DNA of 8,906 nt from Flavobacteriales bacterium CG18_big_fil_WC_8_21_14_2_50_32_9 (GCA_002770955.1 PCUH01000264.1:216-9121), one strand, 5' to 3'; positions 1-7,192 are shown, counted from the first letter of the stretch. Numbers and translations are program-made. Notes: generated by a model from the letters alone, not told the origin.

Positions 1-161
1 ATATTCCTAAGTACTCTTAACTTTTTTGTCACCAAAACTCGCCACAACCGACATTATTTCAGGTCAACAGCTTGTCGCTAAGCCAAATTTTCAGGTTTTC
101 TATGGGTTTTTGTAGTTGGAGTTGAATTTGATGCCCCAATAATAAATTTAAAACAAGTACT

Positions 162-2774
162 ATGAACTTTAACAATTATACCATCAAATCGCAAGAAGCG
201 ATACAACAAGCCCAGCAAATTGCTACAGGTTTAGGACAACAATCTATTGAAACAGGACATATCCTAAAAGGAATTTTAGAAGTGGACGAGAATGTTGCTC
301 CTTTTATTTTAAGCAAGTTGGGCATTAACACCAATGTATTCAAACAAGCCTTAGATAAAATTGTGGAATCTTATCCAAAAGTTTCGGGAGGCAATCAATA
401 TTTATCTCCCAATGCAAACAAAGTGTTACAAAAAGCAACTGCCTATTTAAAAGAATTTAAAGATGAATATGTAACCATAGAACACTTATTATTGGCGTTG
501 TTGGATGCGGGAGACACTGTTGCTCAGTTTATGAAAGACAATGGCATCAAAGAAAAAGAGATGAAAGCAGCCATTCAGGAATTGAGAAAAGGCGAAAAGG
601 TTACTTCTCAAAGTCAGGAAGAGCAGTACAATTCGTTAAATAAATATGCTAAAAACCTTAATGAATTAGCCAAAGAAAATAAACTAGACCCTGTTATTGG
701 TAGAGATGAAGAGATTAGAAGAGTACTTCAAATTTTATCTCGAAGAACTAAGAACAACCCCATTTTAGTTGGAGAGCCAGGCGTTGGTAAAACCGCTATT
801 GCAGAAGGATTGGCTCATCGGATTATTTCGGGTGATGTTCCTGAGAACCTTAAAAACAAGCAAATTTTTGCCTTGGATATGGGAGCATTAATAGCTGGAG
901 CAAAATACAAAGGAGAATTTGAAGAGCGTTTGAAAGCAGTAGTAAAAGAAGTAATTGGTGCTGAAGGAGATATTGTATTGTTTATTGATGAAATCCATAC
1001 GTTGGTGGGAGCTGGAGGAGGAGAAGGAGCCATGGATGCAGCCAATATTTTAAAACCTGCTTTGGCAAGAGGAGAGTTAAAAGCCATTGGAGCAACTACT
1101 TTAAATGAGTACCAAAAATATTTTGAGAAAGACAAAGCGTTGGAAAGACGTTTTCAAAAGGTAATGATAGACGAACCCAATACAGAAGATGCTATTTCTA
1201 TTTTGAGAGGGATAAAGGAAAAATACGAAAATCACCATAAGGTACAAATTAAAGATGCAGCCATTATTGCTGCTGTAGAGCTTTCTCAACGCTACATTAC
1301 AGACAGATTTTTACCCGATAAAGCCATTGATTTAATTGATGAGGCAGCTTCAAAATTGCGTATGGAAATTAATTCTAAACCCGAAGTGTTGGATGAAATT
1401 GAACGTAAAATTATGCAGTTGGAGATTGAGCGTGAAGCCATTAAAAGAGAAAAAGACGACAAAAAATTGGCTAAAATTCAAGAAGAATTAGCGAATTTGA
1501 ATGAAGAAAAAAATAGCTTAAATGCCAAATGGATGGCTGAGAAAGAAATTGTAGAAGGTATCCAAAAAGCCAAAGAGGAATTAGAAAATTTAAAATACGA
1601 AGCTGAACAAGCAGAAAGAAGTGGCGATTATGGAAAAGTAGCGGAAATACGCTATGGAAAAACCAAAGAAGCAGAGGAAAAGCTAGAAGCATTTAAAGGT
1701 CAATTAGCCAACATGCAATCGGGTTCAAAAATGATTAAAGAAGAAGTAGATGTTGAAGAAATTGCAGAAGTAGTTTCCAAATGGACTGGCATTCAGGTAA
1801 CCAAAATGCTGGAAACAGAACGAGAAAAACTGCTTCGTTTGGAAGATGAATTGCACAAAAGAGTAGTTGGTCAGGAAGAAGCAATTACAGCTGTTGCCGA
1901 TGCTGTAAGAAGAAGTAGAGCAGGTTTGCAAGATGAAAAAAGACCTATCGGTTCTTTCATTTTTTTAGGAACAACAGGAGTTGGAAAAACAGAGTTGGCA
2001 AAAGCATTAAGCGAATTTTTGTTTAATGATGAAAATGCCATGACCAGAATCGATATGAGTGAATACCAAGAGAAACATTCTGTATCTAGGTTAATTGGTG
2101 CTCCTCCGGGATATGTGGGTTATGATGAAGGTGGTCAGCTTACCGAAGCAGTTCGCAGAAAACCTTACTCAGTAATTTTGTTAGACGAAATTGAAAAAGC
2201 CCATCCCGATGTGTATAATATTTTATTACAGGTGTTGGATGATGGAAGGTTGACTGATAACAAGGGTAGAGTGGTGAATTTTAAAAATACCATTATCATC
2301 ATGACTTCTAACTTGGGTTCGCACATCATACAAGAAAGTTTTGAAAACATGGGTAAAGTTAATAGAGACAGTGTGATTGAAAAAACAAAACTGGAAGTTT
2401 TTGGATTGTTGAAAAAGACTATACGCCCCGAATTACTAAACAGAATTGATGAAACCATCATGTTTACTCCGTTAACACAAGAAAACATACATCAAATTGT
2501 TAAAATTCAATTGGATGGTTTAGCTAAATTGGTAGCTAAAAATGATATCATACTTACAGCTACAGATGAGGCGATACAAAAAATTGGTGAACTTGGCTAC
2601 GACCCTCAATTTGGTGCAAGACCAGTAAAAAGAGTCATTCAGAAAAATGTACTGAACGAACTTTCTAAAGAAATTTTATCAGGAAATGTAACTCCAGCTT
2701 CAGAAATAGTGTTGGATGAGTTTGATGGTAAGTTTGTGTTTAGAAATAAAATAGATAAAGCAAAAAGTAAATAA
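162..2774 (+). CDS. clpB: ATP-dependent chaperone ClpB (Hsp100 disaggregase)
   Basis: This is a full-length ClpB, a cytosolic hexameric AAA+ disaggregase that works with DnaK/DnaJ/GrpE to thread and refold aggregated proteins after stress. At 870 residues it has the normal family length. Domains in order: an N-terminal Clp_N substrate domain (about 1-145); AAA module 1 with Walker A GEPGVGKT (204-211) and Walker B FIDEIH (E277); a charged coiled-coil middle domain (about 397-530), which separates ClpB from ClpA; AAA module 2 with Walker A GTTGVGKT (603-610) and Walker B LLDEIE (D675, E676); and a C-terminal small domain with the sensor-2-type motif GARPVKR. All ATPase residues are present, so it should be active. 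The ATG at 162 gives the usual N-terminus and has no clear Shine-Dalgarno. The 161 bp upstream hold only a one-mismatch TAnnTTTG-like element (123-130) and no recognisable heat-shock operator. It appears monocistronic. Confidence 0.98.
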   Translation: MNFNNYTIKSQEAIQQAQQIATGLGQQSIETGHILKGILEVDENVAPFILSKLGINTNVFKQALDKIVESYPKVSGGNQYLSPNANKVLQKATAYLKEFKDEYVTIEHLLLALLDAGDTVAQFMKDNGIKEKEMKAAIQELRKGEKVTSQSQEEQYNSLNKYAKNLNELAKENKLDPVIGRDEEIRRVLQILSRRTKNNPILVGEPGVGKTAIAEGLAHRIISGDVPENLKNKQIFALDMGALIAGAKYKGEFEERLKAVVKEVIGAEGDIVLFIDEIHTLVGAGGGEGAMDAANILKPALARGELKAIGATTLNEYQKYFEKDKALERRFQKVMIDEPNTEDAISILRGIKEKYENHHKVQIKDAAIIAAVELSQRYITDRFLPDKAIDLIDEAASKLRMEINSKPEVLDEIERKIMQLEIEREAIKREKDDKKLAKIQEELANLNEEKNSLNAKWMAEKEIVEGIQKAKEELENLKYEAEQAERSGDYGKVAEIRYGKTKEAEEKLEAFKGQLANMQSGSKMIKEEVDVEEIAEVVSKWTGIQVTKMLETEREKLLRLEDELHKRVVGQEEAITAVADAVRRSRAGLQDEKRPIGSFIFLGTTGVGKTELAKALSEFLFNDENAMTRIDMSEYQEKHSVSRLIGAPPGYVGYDEGGQLTEAVRRKPYSVILLDEIEKAHPDVYNILLQVLDDGRLTDNKGRVVNFKNTIIIMTSNLGSHIIQESFENMGKVNRDSVIEKTKLEVFGLLKKTIRPELLNRIDETIMFTPLTQENIHQIVKIQLDGLAKLVAKNDIILTATDEAIQKIGELGYDPQFGARPVKRVIQKNVLNELSKEILSGNVTPASEIVLDEFDGKFVFRNKIDKAKSK

Positions 2775-2783
2775 AGGAAAATC

Positions 2784-2818
2784 AAACCTAACAGGTTTCA
2801 AAATCCTGTTAGGTTTTT
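2784..2818. terminator. Bidirectional terminator shared by clpB and nadC
   Basis: A perfect 12-bp stem (AAACCTAACAGG at 2784-2795, CCTGTTAGGTTT at 2805-2816) encloses a 9-nt loop and is followed by T residues on the plus strand. It begins 10 bp after the clpB stop. On the minus strand the arm ends in TTT followed by GATTTTCC, so it can also end nadC transcription. The nadC stop codon (2809-2811) lies inside the stem. Confidence 0.85.
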
Positions 2819-3669
2819 ATGGCTTTTAAGCTTAAATCCAAACTATTGATTTGATGCGTTAAAGCACCAACAGAAATAAAATCAACGCCACATTCGGCAT
2901 ATTTTCTAATGGTTTTTTCGGTAATACCTCCAGAGGCTTCTGTTTTGTAATTACCGTTAATCAATTTTACAGCCTTTCTTAAATCATCAAACGAAAAATT
3001 ATCGAGCATAATTACATCAACACCTCCAACGGCTAAGATTTGATGAAGTTCATCCAAGTTTCTAGCTTCAATTTCTATTTTTAGATTTTTTTGGGTTGCG
3101 TTGAGATAAGCTTGTGTTGTTTTGATGGCATTTTCAATACCACCAGCATAATCAATATGATTGTCTTTTATCATTATCATATCATACAAACCCATTCTGT
3201 GGTTTTCGCCTCCACCAATTTTCACCGCTAATTTTTCAATTGCTCTTAATCCAGGAGTTGTTTTTCGAGTGTCTAAAATTTTGGTGGGCAATCCTTCTAA
3301 TAAAGAAACATAATAATTTGTTTTAGTAGCAATACCACTCATACGTTGCATAAAGTTGAGTGCTAATCGTTCTGCTTTCAGAATGGATAGCCTAGAACCT
3401 TCCACATAAAAAGCGATATCCCCAACCTTAATGGGTGTGCCATCTTCAAGAAGAGCGGTGAATTTAATGGAAGAATCAATGGTGTTAAACACTTTTTTTG
3501 CAACGGTCATTCCTGCTAAAATGCCTTCTTCTTTTACTAACAGTTGGGCTTTTCCTTTTGCCTCTGTAGGAATACAAGCCAATGAAGTATGGTCGCCATC
3601 ACCAATATCTTCAACAATAGCAAGTTCAATTAATTTATCTAGGTTCACAGGTTGGTGTTTCAGGTTCAA
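2809..3669 (-). CDS. nadC: Quinolinate phosphoribosyltransferase (decarboxylating), NadC
   Basis: NadC converts quinolinate and PRPP to nicotinate mononucleotide, CO2 and pyrophosphate, the step at which de novo NAD synthesis joins the common pathway; it is cytosolic. The 286 residues match the family length. Visible motifs are EDIGDGDHTS (20-29), RKTTPG (135-140), the KIGGGENHRMGL signature (150-161) with the H157/R158 pair, KDNH (168-171), E201, LDN (222-224) and EASGGI (244-249). The catalytic set therefore looks complete. The start is doubtful: the only in-frame start before the conserved core is a TTG at 3669, with an in-frame TGA two codons upstream, and the next Met is residue 54. The first nine or so codons lie in a heptamer repeat and are unlikely to be conserved. 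The gene lies 41 bp after the DUF4783-like gene on the same strand, probably co-transcribed. Its stop is inside the shared terminator. Confidence 0.96.
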   Translation of the reverse strand: MNLKHQPVNLDKLIELAIVEDIGDGDHTSLACIPTEAKGKAQLLVKEEGILAGMTVAKKVFNTIDSSIKFTALLEDGTPIKVGDIAFYVEGSRLSILKAERLALNFMQRMSGIATKTNYYVSLLEGLPTKILDTRKTTPGLRAIEKLAVKIGGGENHRMGLYDMIMIKDNHIDYAGGIENAIKTTQAYLNATQKNLKIEIEARNLDELHQILAVGGVDVIMLDNFSFDDLRKAVKLINGNYKTEASGGITEKTIRKYAECGVDFISVGALTHQINSLDLSLKAIKT

Positions 3670-3691
3670 GGTTCAATGTTTAAGGTTGTCC
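3643..3691. repeat. Degenerate heptamer repeat across the nadC start
   Basis: A 7-bp period runs through this stretch. On the plus strand the units are GTTTCAG (3657), GTTCAAG (3664), GTTCAAT (3671) and GTTTAAG (3678), with weaker units in the same phase at 3643, 3650 and 3685. It fills the nadC-DUF4783 gap and runs into the first nine or so nadC codons. On the minus strand an SD-like GGAGG (3690-3694) sits just outside the repeat, about 20 nt from the TTG start and too far for normal initiation. This suggests the array was inserted or expanded between the original ribosome-binding site and the gene body. Confidence 0.7.
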
Positions 3692-3710
3692 TCCACATTG
3701 ATACATTTAG

Positions 3711-4097
3711 TTACTCTTCTGATTCAATTCTTAGTTCAAGAATAACAACATTAGTTCCTTTTTCTTGATAGAGAATGTAGGTTCTGAAAACACCATTAGA
3801 AGTAGTAAGGTTTCCAATAGAGTATAAAGTATTGTTTTTTGATTCGCCATCATGTACTACTTTAAAATCAGAGGGTTTATGGTTGGCAAAAAATGTTTTT
3901 AGTATGATTTCAGCCTGAGCTTTACTAAAAACACCTTCATTTTTAGGTAAGGTTAAATCAACGGTCGCATTAAAAAAGCTAGCAATGGTAACAGCATTAC
4001 CTGTTTTTAAGGCTTTTGCAATATTGTCATTGATAAGCGGATTTACTAAAGAGGAAAGTGAAAGTGCTACAAGTGTACCTAAAAGTATTTTTTTCAT
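3711..4097 (-). CDS. Secreted DUF4783-family protein
   Basis: This small exported protein has 128 residues and no known biochemical function. Residues 1 to about 24 form a signal peptide (Lys-Lys, then a Leu/Ala/Ser-rich core), so it is probably periplasmic or surface-exposed. The mature part has the pattern I associate with DUF4783: IAKALKTGNAVTIASFFN (26-43), then VDLTLP, then FSKAQAEIILKTFFANHKP, and finally a strand-rich half with GNLTTSNGVFRTYIL and a C-terminal LELRIE. The helix-then-sheet arrangement resembles an NTF2-like/SnoaL-type fold, which is inference. The ATG at 4097 is the only good start. It lies 41 bp upstream of nadC and is probably in the same operon; the DUF4783-nadC pairing is, to my knowledge, common in Bacteroidota. 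A catalytic role is not supported, as no active-site signature is visible. Confidence 0.85.
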   Translation of the reverse strand: MKKILLGTLVALSLSSLVNPLINDNIAKALKTGNAVTIASFFNATVDLTLPKNEGVFSKAQAEIILKTFFANHKPSDFKVVHDGESKNNTLYSIGNLTTSNGVFRTYILYQEKGTNVVILELRIESEE

Positions 4098-4187
4098 TAT
4101 AATATTTTTTTTTCTAAATTCATCAAAAATTAAGCCATATATACTGAAACTTTGCAGGTTTTCGGTAGAAAACGTGCTTAGTTACAG

Positions 4188-4242
4188 TTATACTCGCAAC
4201 CAAAGTATAAATTATCCAAAAAGCTATTTGGTTGCGGTATAA
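4188..4242. repeat. Long bulged inverted repeat in the rlmH/DUF4783 divergent region
   Basis: The left arm is TTATAC (4188-4193), a bulged T at 4194, then CGCAACCAAA (4195-4204). The right arm is TTTGGTTGCG (4227-4236) followed by GTATAA (4237-4242). Together they give 16 base pairs with a single bulge around a 22-nt loop. No T-run follows in either direction, so it is not a simple terminator. A smaller 6-bp hairpin (GTTTTC 4158-4163, loop GGTA, GAAAAC 4168-4173) lies beside it. It could be an RNA structure in the leader of the minus-strand operon, a regulator site, or a small dispersed palindromic element. Confidence 0.8.
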
Positions 4243-4271
4243 ATTAAAGTATGTTTAATCAAAACATAGAA

Positions 4272-4279
4272 CAAATGTA
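4272..4279 (-). promoter_or_regulatory. Candidate -7 element for the DUF4783-nadC operon
   Basis: On the minus strand this reads TACATTTG, a perfect match to the Bacteroidota -7 consensus TAnnTTTG. No TTG is found at the expected -33 spacing. If used, transcription would start near 4265 and leave a leader of about 170 nt containing the 4188-4242 hairpin. Confidence 0.35.
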
Positions 4280-4300
4280 ATAAATTTTTAATTTAGCTCC

Positions 4301-4771
4301 ATGAAGATAAAATTAATTACCATAGGAAAAACAGATGAATCGTATTTAATTGAAGGGATAGAAAAATACCTTAGTCGTTTGAAACATTATGTTTCTTTTG
4401 AATTCATCATTATAAATGATGTGAAAGTAGGTAAGAAAAACAATGTTGAACTTCAAAAAGAGCAGGAAACTGCCCAAATTTTATCAAGAATAAATGTAAC
4501 TGATGTTGTGGTATTGCTTGATGAAAAAGGCAGTGAATATAATTCAGTTGAATTTTCAAGCTTCATACAAAAAAAATTAAATGCTGGAACCGATTTGGTA
4601 TTTGTTATAGGCGGTCCTTTTGGATTTGCTGAAGTACTTTATCAAAGAGCTACATCAAAAATAGCCTTATCTCAACTTACCTTTTCACATCAAATGGTTC
4701 GGTTATTTTTTGTAGAACAACTCTATAGGGCTTTTACTATTTTAAAAGGAGAAAAATATCATCATTTGTGA
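4301..4771 (+). CDS. rlmH: 23S rRNA (pseudouridine1915-N3)-methyltransferase RlmH
   Basis: RlmH is a homodimeric SPOUT-class methyltransferase that uses S-adenosylmethionine to methylate N3 of pseudouridine 1915 in helix 69 of 23S rRNA on assembled 70S ribosomes. The 156 residues match the family length. Diagnostic stretches are the N-terminal MKIKLITIGK, LDEKG (73-77), the SAM-binding knot loop IGGPFG (103-108), ALSQLTFSHQMVR (122-134), EQLYRA (139-144) and the C-terminal YHH (153-155) expected in the active site. It is intact. The ATG at 4301 is the conserved family start and has no Shine-Dalgarno. A near-consensus -7 element TAATTTAG (4289-4296) ends only 4 bp before it, which would imply an almost leaderless mRNA; this is weak evidence. 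The gene diverges from the DUF4783-nadC pair. No hairpin terminator was recognised after it. Confidence 0.97.
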   Translation: MKIKLITIGKTDESYLIEGIEKYLSRLKHYVSFEFIIINDVKVGKKNNVELQKEQETAQILSRINVTDVVVLLDEKGSEYNSVEFSSFIQKKLNAGTDLVFVIGGPFGFAEVLYQRATSKIALSQLTFSHQMVRLFFVEQLYRAFTILKGEKYHHL

Positions 4772-4876
4772 TGACGATTACTATTTATAAATAATCTGAA
4801 TTTTAAAAGAATAACCGAAGTAAGGTTAATAAACCTATCCTACAGACTAATACCGATTGTGATTTTAAATGTCGCA

Positions 4877-4919
4877 TATACCGATGCTGTTTTGATTTAT
4901 AAAATAAAGTATCGGTATA
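4877..4919. repeat. 9-bp inverted repeat TATACCGAT / ATCGGTATA
   Basis: TATACCGAT (4877-4885) and ATCGGTATA (4911-4919) are perfect inverted arms around a 25-nt loop. A third direct copy of the core ATACCGAT lies at 4850-4857. The outer end, CGGTATAA, matches the outer right end of the inverted repeat on the other side of rlmH (4236-4242). No T-run follows the right arm. Confidence 0.7.
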
Positions 4920-5008
4920 ACTGGTTCTAAGTAGCTTTGTTACTGCAAACCCACTAATAATCAGTATAAATGTTCCTTAAAATCTACATCGGCATAATAC
5001 TTTAGGAA

Positions 5009-5042
5009 ATACCATAGTGGCATTAAGAAGTTAAAATGGTAT
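5009..5042. repeat. 7-bp inverted repeat ATACCAT / ATGGTAT
   Basis: ATACCAT (5009-5015) and ATGGTAT (5036-5042) form inverted arms around a 20-nt loop. The ends again read ATACC and GGTATAA, like the two larger hairpins nearby. With 7-bp arms in AT-rich DNA it could be chance; its resemblance to the others is the reason to list it. Confidence 0.45.
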
Positions 5043-5163
5043 AACAAGCAACAAAATTCCTCCAAAAAAATCACAACAAATAAAATACGCTTTGAAATGT
5101 TATTTTAGTAAAATTCAAAATTATATTTTGTGATTTACACCAAATAAAACAGGCTAAAATCGT

Positions 5164-5171
5164 TACTTTTG
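5164..5171 (+). promoter_or_regulatory. Candidate -7 element of the Cys/Met PLP enzyme gene
   Basis: TACTTTTG matches the Bacteroidota -7 consensus TAnnTTTG exactly and lies 20 bp before the ATG at 5192. The nearest upstream TTG (5128-5130) is too far away for a standard -33 element, so only half of the promoter is clear. Confidence 0.55.
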
Positions 5172-5191
5172 CAAAATAAAATTTTTAAATT

Positions 5192-6394
5192 ATGTCAAAA
5201 AAAATACAACCAGCAGATAACATTCAAGATTTACAATATTTTGGAGAATTTGGAGGAGTAAATCCTTCTATTACAGACTCTTCTACTTTCACTTTTTTAA
5301 AAGCAGGTAAAATGGAAGAAATTTTTGAACACGAAATTGAAGGATGTTATTTATATTCCAGGCATTGGAACCCAATGAACAAATACCTTTCTCAGGCATT
5401 GGCTCAACTAGAAGGAACAGAAAGTGCTTCAGTAACAAGCTCAGGAATGGCTGCTATTACCAATGTGATTTTACAACTTTGTAATGCTGGCGATGAAATC
5501 ATTTCCAGCAGAACCATTTATGGAGGCACCTATGCTTTTATGAAAAACTTTTTACCAAAATTTAACATTAGAACCAATTTTGTTGATACCACCAATATTG
5601 AAAATGTAAAAAAAGCCATTACACCCAACACCAAAATAATTTATTGCGAAACCATGAGCAACCCTATGTTAGAAATCTCTAATGTAGCCGCTTTAGCCAA
5701 ATTGGCAAAAGAACACAACTGCAAATTAGTGGTGGACAATACTTTTTCGCCCATGATCTTCTCTCCTGCCGAAATGGGAGCTGACATTGTGGTTCACAGT
5801 ATGACTAAATTCATTAACGGCATGAGCGATTGTGTTGCTGGTTGTATTTGCGGAACTAAAGAATTTATTGATTCTCTTTCTGATGTAAACAACGGAGCAA
5901 GTATGTTGTTAGGTCCTGTGTTAGATAGTTTTCGAGCTGCTAGCATACTTAAAAATTTAAGAACACTACATATCAGAATGAAGCAACACAGTGCCAATGC
6001 TTTGCACATTGCCACTAAATTAGAACAAGATGGCAATAAAATAATTTACCCCGGATTAGCTAAGCACCCACAGCATGAGTTGATGAAAACCATGTATAAT
6101 GAAGAATTTGGCTTTGGAGGACTGTTTGTGCTAGATATGAAAACCAAAGAAAAGGCCAATATATTAATGGAAGCTATGCAAAATAACAACGTGGGTTATT
6201 TGGCAGTAAGTTTAGGTTCGTATAAAACCTTGTTTAGTGCTCCAGGCGGAAGTACTTCATCAGAAATTCCTGAAGAAGAAAGAAAACAAATAGGCTTAAC
6301 GGAAGGACTAGTAAGAGTTTCTATAGGATTGGATAACAATGCTGAACGTACTTACCAAGTTATCAAAAAATGTTTGGGGAAAGTGGATAAGTAA
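5192..6394 (+). CDS. Cys/Met-metabolism PLP-dependent enzyme (methionine gamma-lyase-like)
   Basis: This is a cytosolic fold-type I PLP enzyme of the cystathionine gamma-synthase/methionine gamma-lyase superfamily, expected to carry out beta/gamma elimination or replacement on sulfur amino acids as a tetramer. It has 400 residues, the normal length. Visible cofactor residues are YSR (55-57, phosphate contact from the neighbouring subunit), SSGMAAI (83-89), the ring-stacking Y110 in TIYGGTY, D182 in VVDNTF (pyridine nitrogen), the Schiff-base K206 in SMTKFINGMSD, and R375 in GLVRVSIGLD (substrate carboxylate). Canonical methionine gamma-lyases have an active-site Cys next to the stacking Tyr (YGCTF); here it is Gly (G112), and the usual GHSD after the lysine is GMSD. 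The exact substrate is therefore open: methionine gamma-lyase, cystathionine lyase/synthase or O-acetylhomoserine sulfhydrylase. The gene stands alone. No hairpin terminator was recognised in the 118 bp before the convergent gene. Confidence 0.92.
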   Translation: MSKKIQPADNIQDLQYFGEFGGVNPSITDSSTFTFLKAGKMEEIFEHEIEGCYLYSRHWNPMNKYLSQALAQLEGTESASVTSSGMAAITNVILQLCNAGDEIISSRTIYGGTYAFMKNFLPKFNIRTNFVDTTNIENVKKAITPNTKIIYCETMSNPMLEISNVAALAKLAKEHNCKLVVDNTFSPMIFSPAEMGADIVVHSMTKFINGMSDCVAGCICGTKEFIDSLSDVNNGASMLLGPVLDSFRAASILKNLRTLHIRMKQHSANALHIATKLEQDGNKIIYPGLAKHPQHELMKTMYNEEFGFGGLFVLDMKTKEKANILMEAMQNNNVGYLAVSLGSYKTLFSAPGGSTSSEIPEEERKQIGLTEGLVRVSIGLDNNAERTYQVIKKCLGKVDK

Positions 6395-6512
6395 CTAATT
6401 TAGAGTCTGTCTATAATGCCCTGCTTTCGCACTAACTGGCTCAACTGTTACTTTTGTTTTAAAAAATAGCATTTTACACTACGTTAAACTTGCGACAGTA
6501 GGGGATTTGCAC

Positions 6513-7049
6513 TTAAAATTCTATAGCAAGTCTTAACCCAAAGTAACTACTGGTGTTGCCATCATCATCAGTAATAATATTATACCGAACAGAAACATCA
6601 AACTTTGCCCTAAATAGATAACCCATACCAAAACCATAACTTGCATTTGTTTTGGTAACAGTTTTTTCGGGTATGGTTTGTCTTTGAATTACATAATCTT
6701 TAGTGGTTATGCTAAGTTTATGTGCTCCAATAATAGGACTTATATATGGACCATTTTCCTTACTTTCTATATAGAACTTAAGACCACCTTGCATTGGCAT
6801 CATAAAGGCTGAAGCATAGCGTGCTTCTGGAATTAAATAAATATAGCCTAATTGAGCGGTAATCCCAAATTTATCGGTAAAATTATATTCTGCTCCACCT
6901 GACAATCCAAAGCCGTAAGAAACATAATGACTAAAGTCGTCAAGAGCAGAAGTAACTTCCGATCCAACAGATGCTTTAAATTGCGATTTACCAATTAATG
7001 GAAAGACTGTTACTAATAATAGAATAGTTATTTTTTTAAGTTTTTTCAT
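6513..7049 (-). CDS. Small outer-membrane beta-barrel protein
   Basis: This 178-residue exported protein has a signal peptide (KKLKK, then the hydrophobic ITILLLVTVFPLIG, cleavage near the Ser-Gln at 22-23). The mature part is a run of amphipathic, aromatic- and glycine-rich strands such as YVSYGFGLSGGAEYNF (42-57), FGITAQLGYIYL (61-72), ASYGFGMGYLF (136-146) and SYFGLRLAIEF (168-178). It ends in Phe, the usual signal for outer-membrane insertion. The pattern fits an 8-stranded OmpA/OmpW-like 'outer membrane protein beta-barrel domain' family. The loop at about 115-135 is charged. No ligand or enzymatic function can be read from it. The ATG at 7049 starts the signal peptide. The gene is monocistronic and convergent with the PLP-enzyme gene. 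Confidence 0.85.
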   Translation of the reverse strand: MKKLKKITILLLVTVFPLIGKSQFKASVGSEVTSALDDFSHYVSYGFGLSGGAEYNFTDKFGITAQLGYIYLIPEARYASAFMMPMQGGLKFYIESKENGPYISPIIGAHKLSITTKDYVIQRQTIPEKTVTKTNASYGFGMGYLFRAKFDVSVRYNIITDDDGNTSSYFGLRLAIEF

Positions 7050-7071
7050 TCTAATAGCTTAAATTAATTTT

Positions 7072-7079
7072 CAAACCTA
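7072..7079 (-). promoter_or_regulatory. Candidate -7 element of the beta-barrel gene
   Basis: The minus strand reads TAGGTTTG, an exact match to TAnnTTTG, ending 22 bp before the ATG at 7049. No -33 TTG is found at suitable spacing. Position and orientation fit the beta-barrel gene. Confidence 0.5.
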
Positions 7080-7192
7080 ATAATTATTGTTTGTTTTTTG
7101 TTACTATTCAGGCATAAATACACAAAAAGTTATTAACTCTCATTATGCTTAATCTGAAGTGATAGCACAAACCTCAGTAATTATCGAGGGCG

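Larger units (their letters stand above)
4772..5191. other. 420-bp gene-free region with inverted repeats
   Basis: I see no credible coding frame in this stretch between rlmH and the PLP enzyme. It holds a short AT palindrome TATTTATAAATA just after rlmH, an octamer ATACCGAT present twice directly (4850-4857, 4878-4885) and once inverted (4911-4918), a further inverted repeat at 5009-5042, and the -7 element of the next gene at its right end. No S-box or other SAM-riboswitch core is visible ahead of the sulfur amino-acid gene. Confidence 0.6.

Noticed and set aside
11..109. Short open stretch before clpB that reads somewhat protein-like
   Set aside because: About 33 codons with no start codon and no recognisable similarity; it cannot be distinguished from chance.
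815..2488. Several minus-strand open frames inside clpB
   Set aside because: They lie wholly within the clearly coding clpB frame, have low-complexity, Phe/Ser-rich translations and no family resemblance.
5128..5143. CRP/FNR-like sequence TTGTGATTTACACCAA upstream of the PLP-enzyme gene
   Set aside because: Only a half-site agrees and the symmetric arm is imperfect; there is no independent support for a regulator here.
4772..5191. SAM riboswitch ahead of the sulfur amino-acid gene
   Set aside because: No S-box or SAM-II core motifs could be found; the inverted repeats present are ATACC/GGTAT types of unknown role.
6449..6456. TACTTTTG matching the -7 promoter consensus after the PLP-enzyme gene
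   Set aside because: No plus-strand gene follows; the next gene is on the minus strand, so this is likely a chance match in AT-rich DNA.
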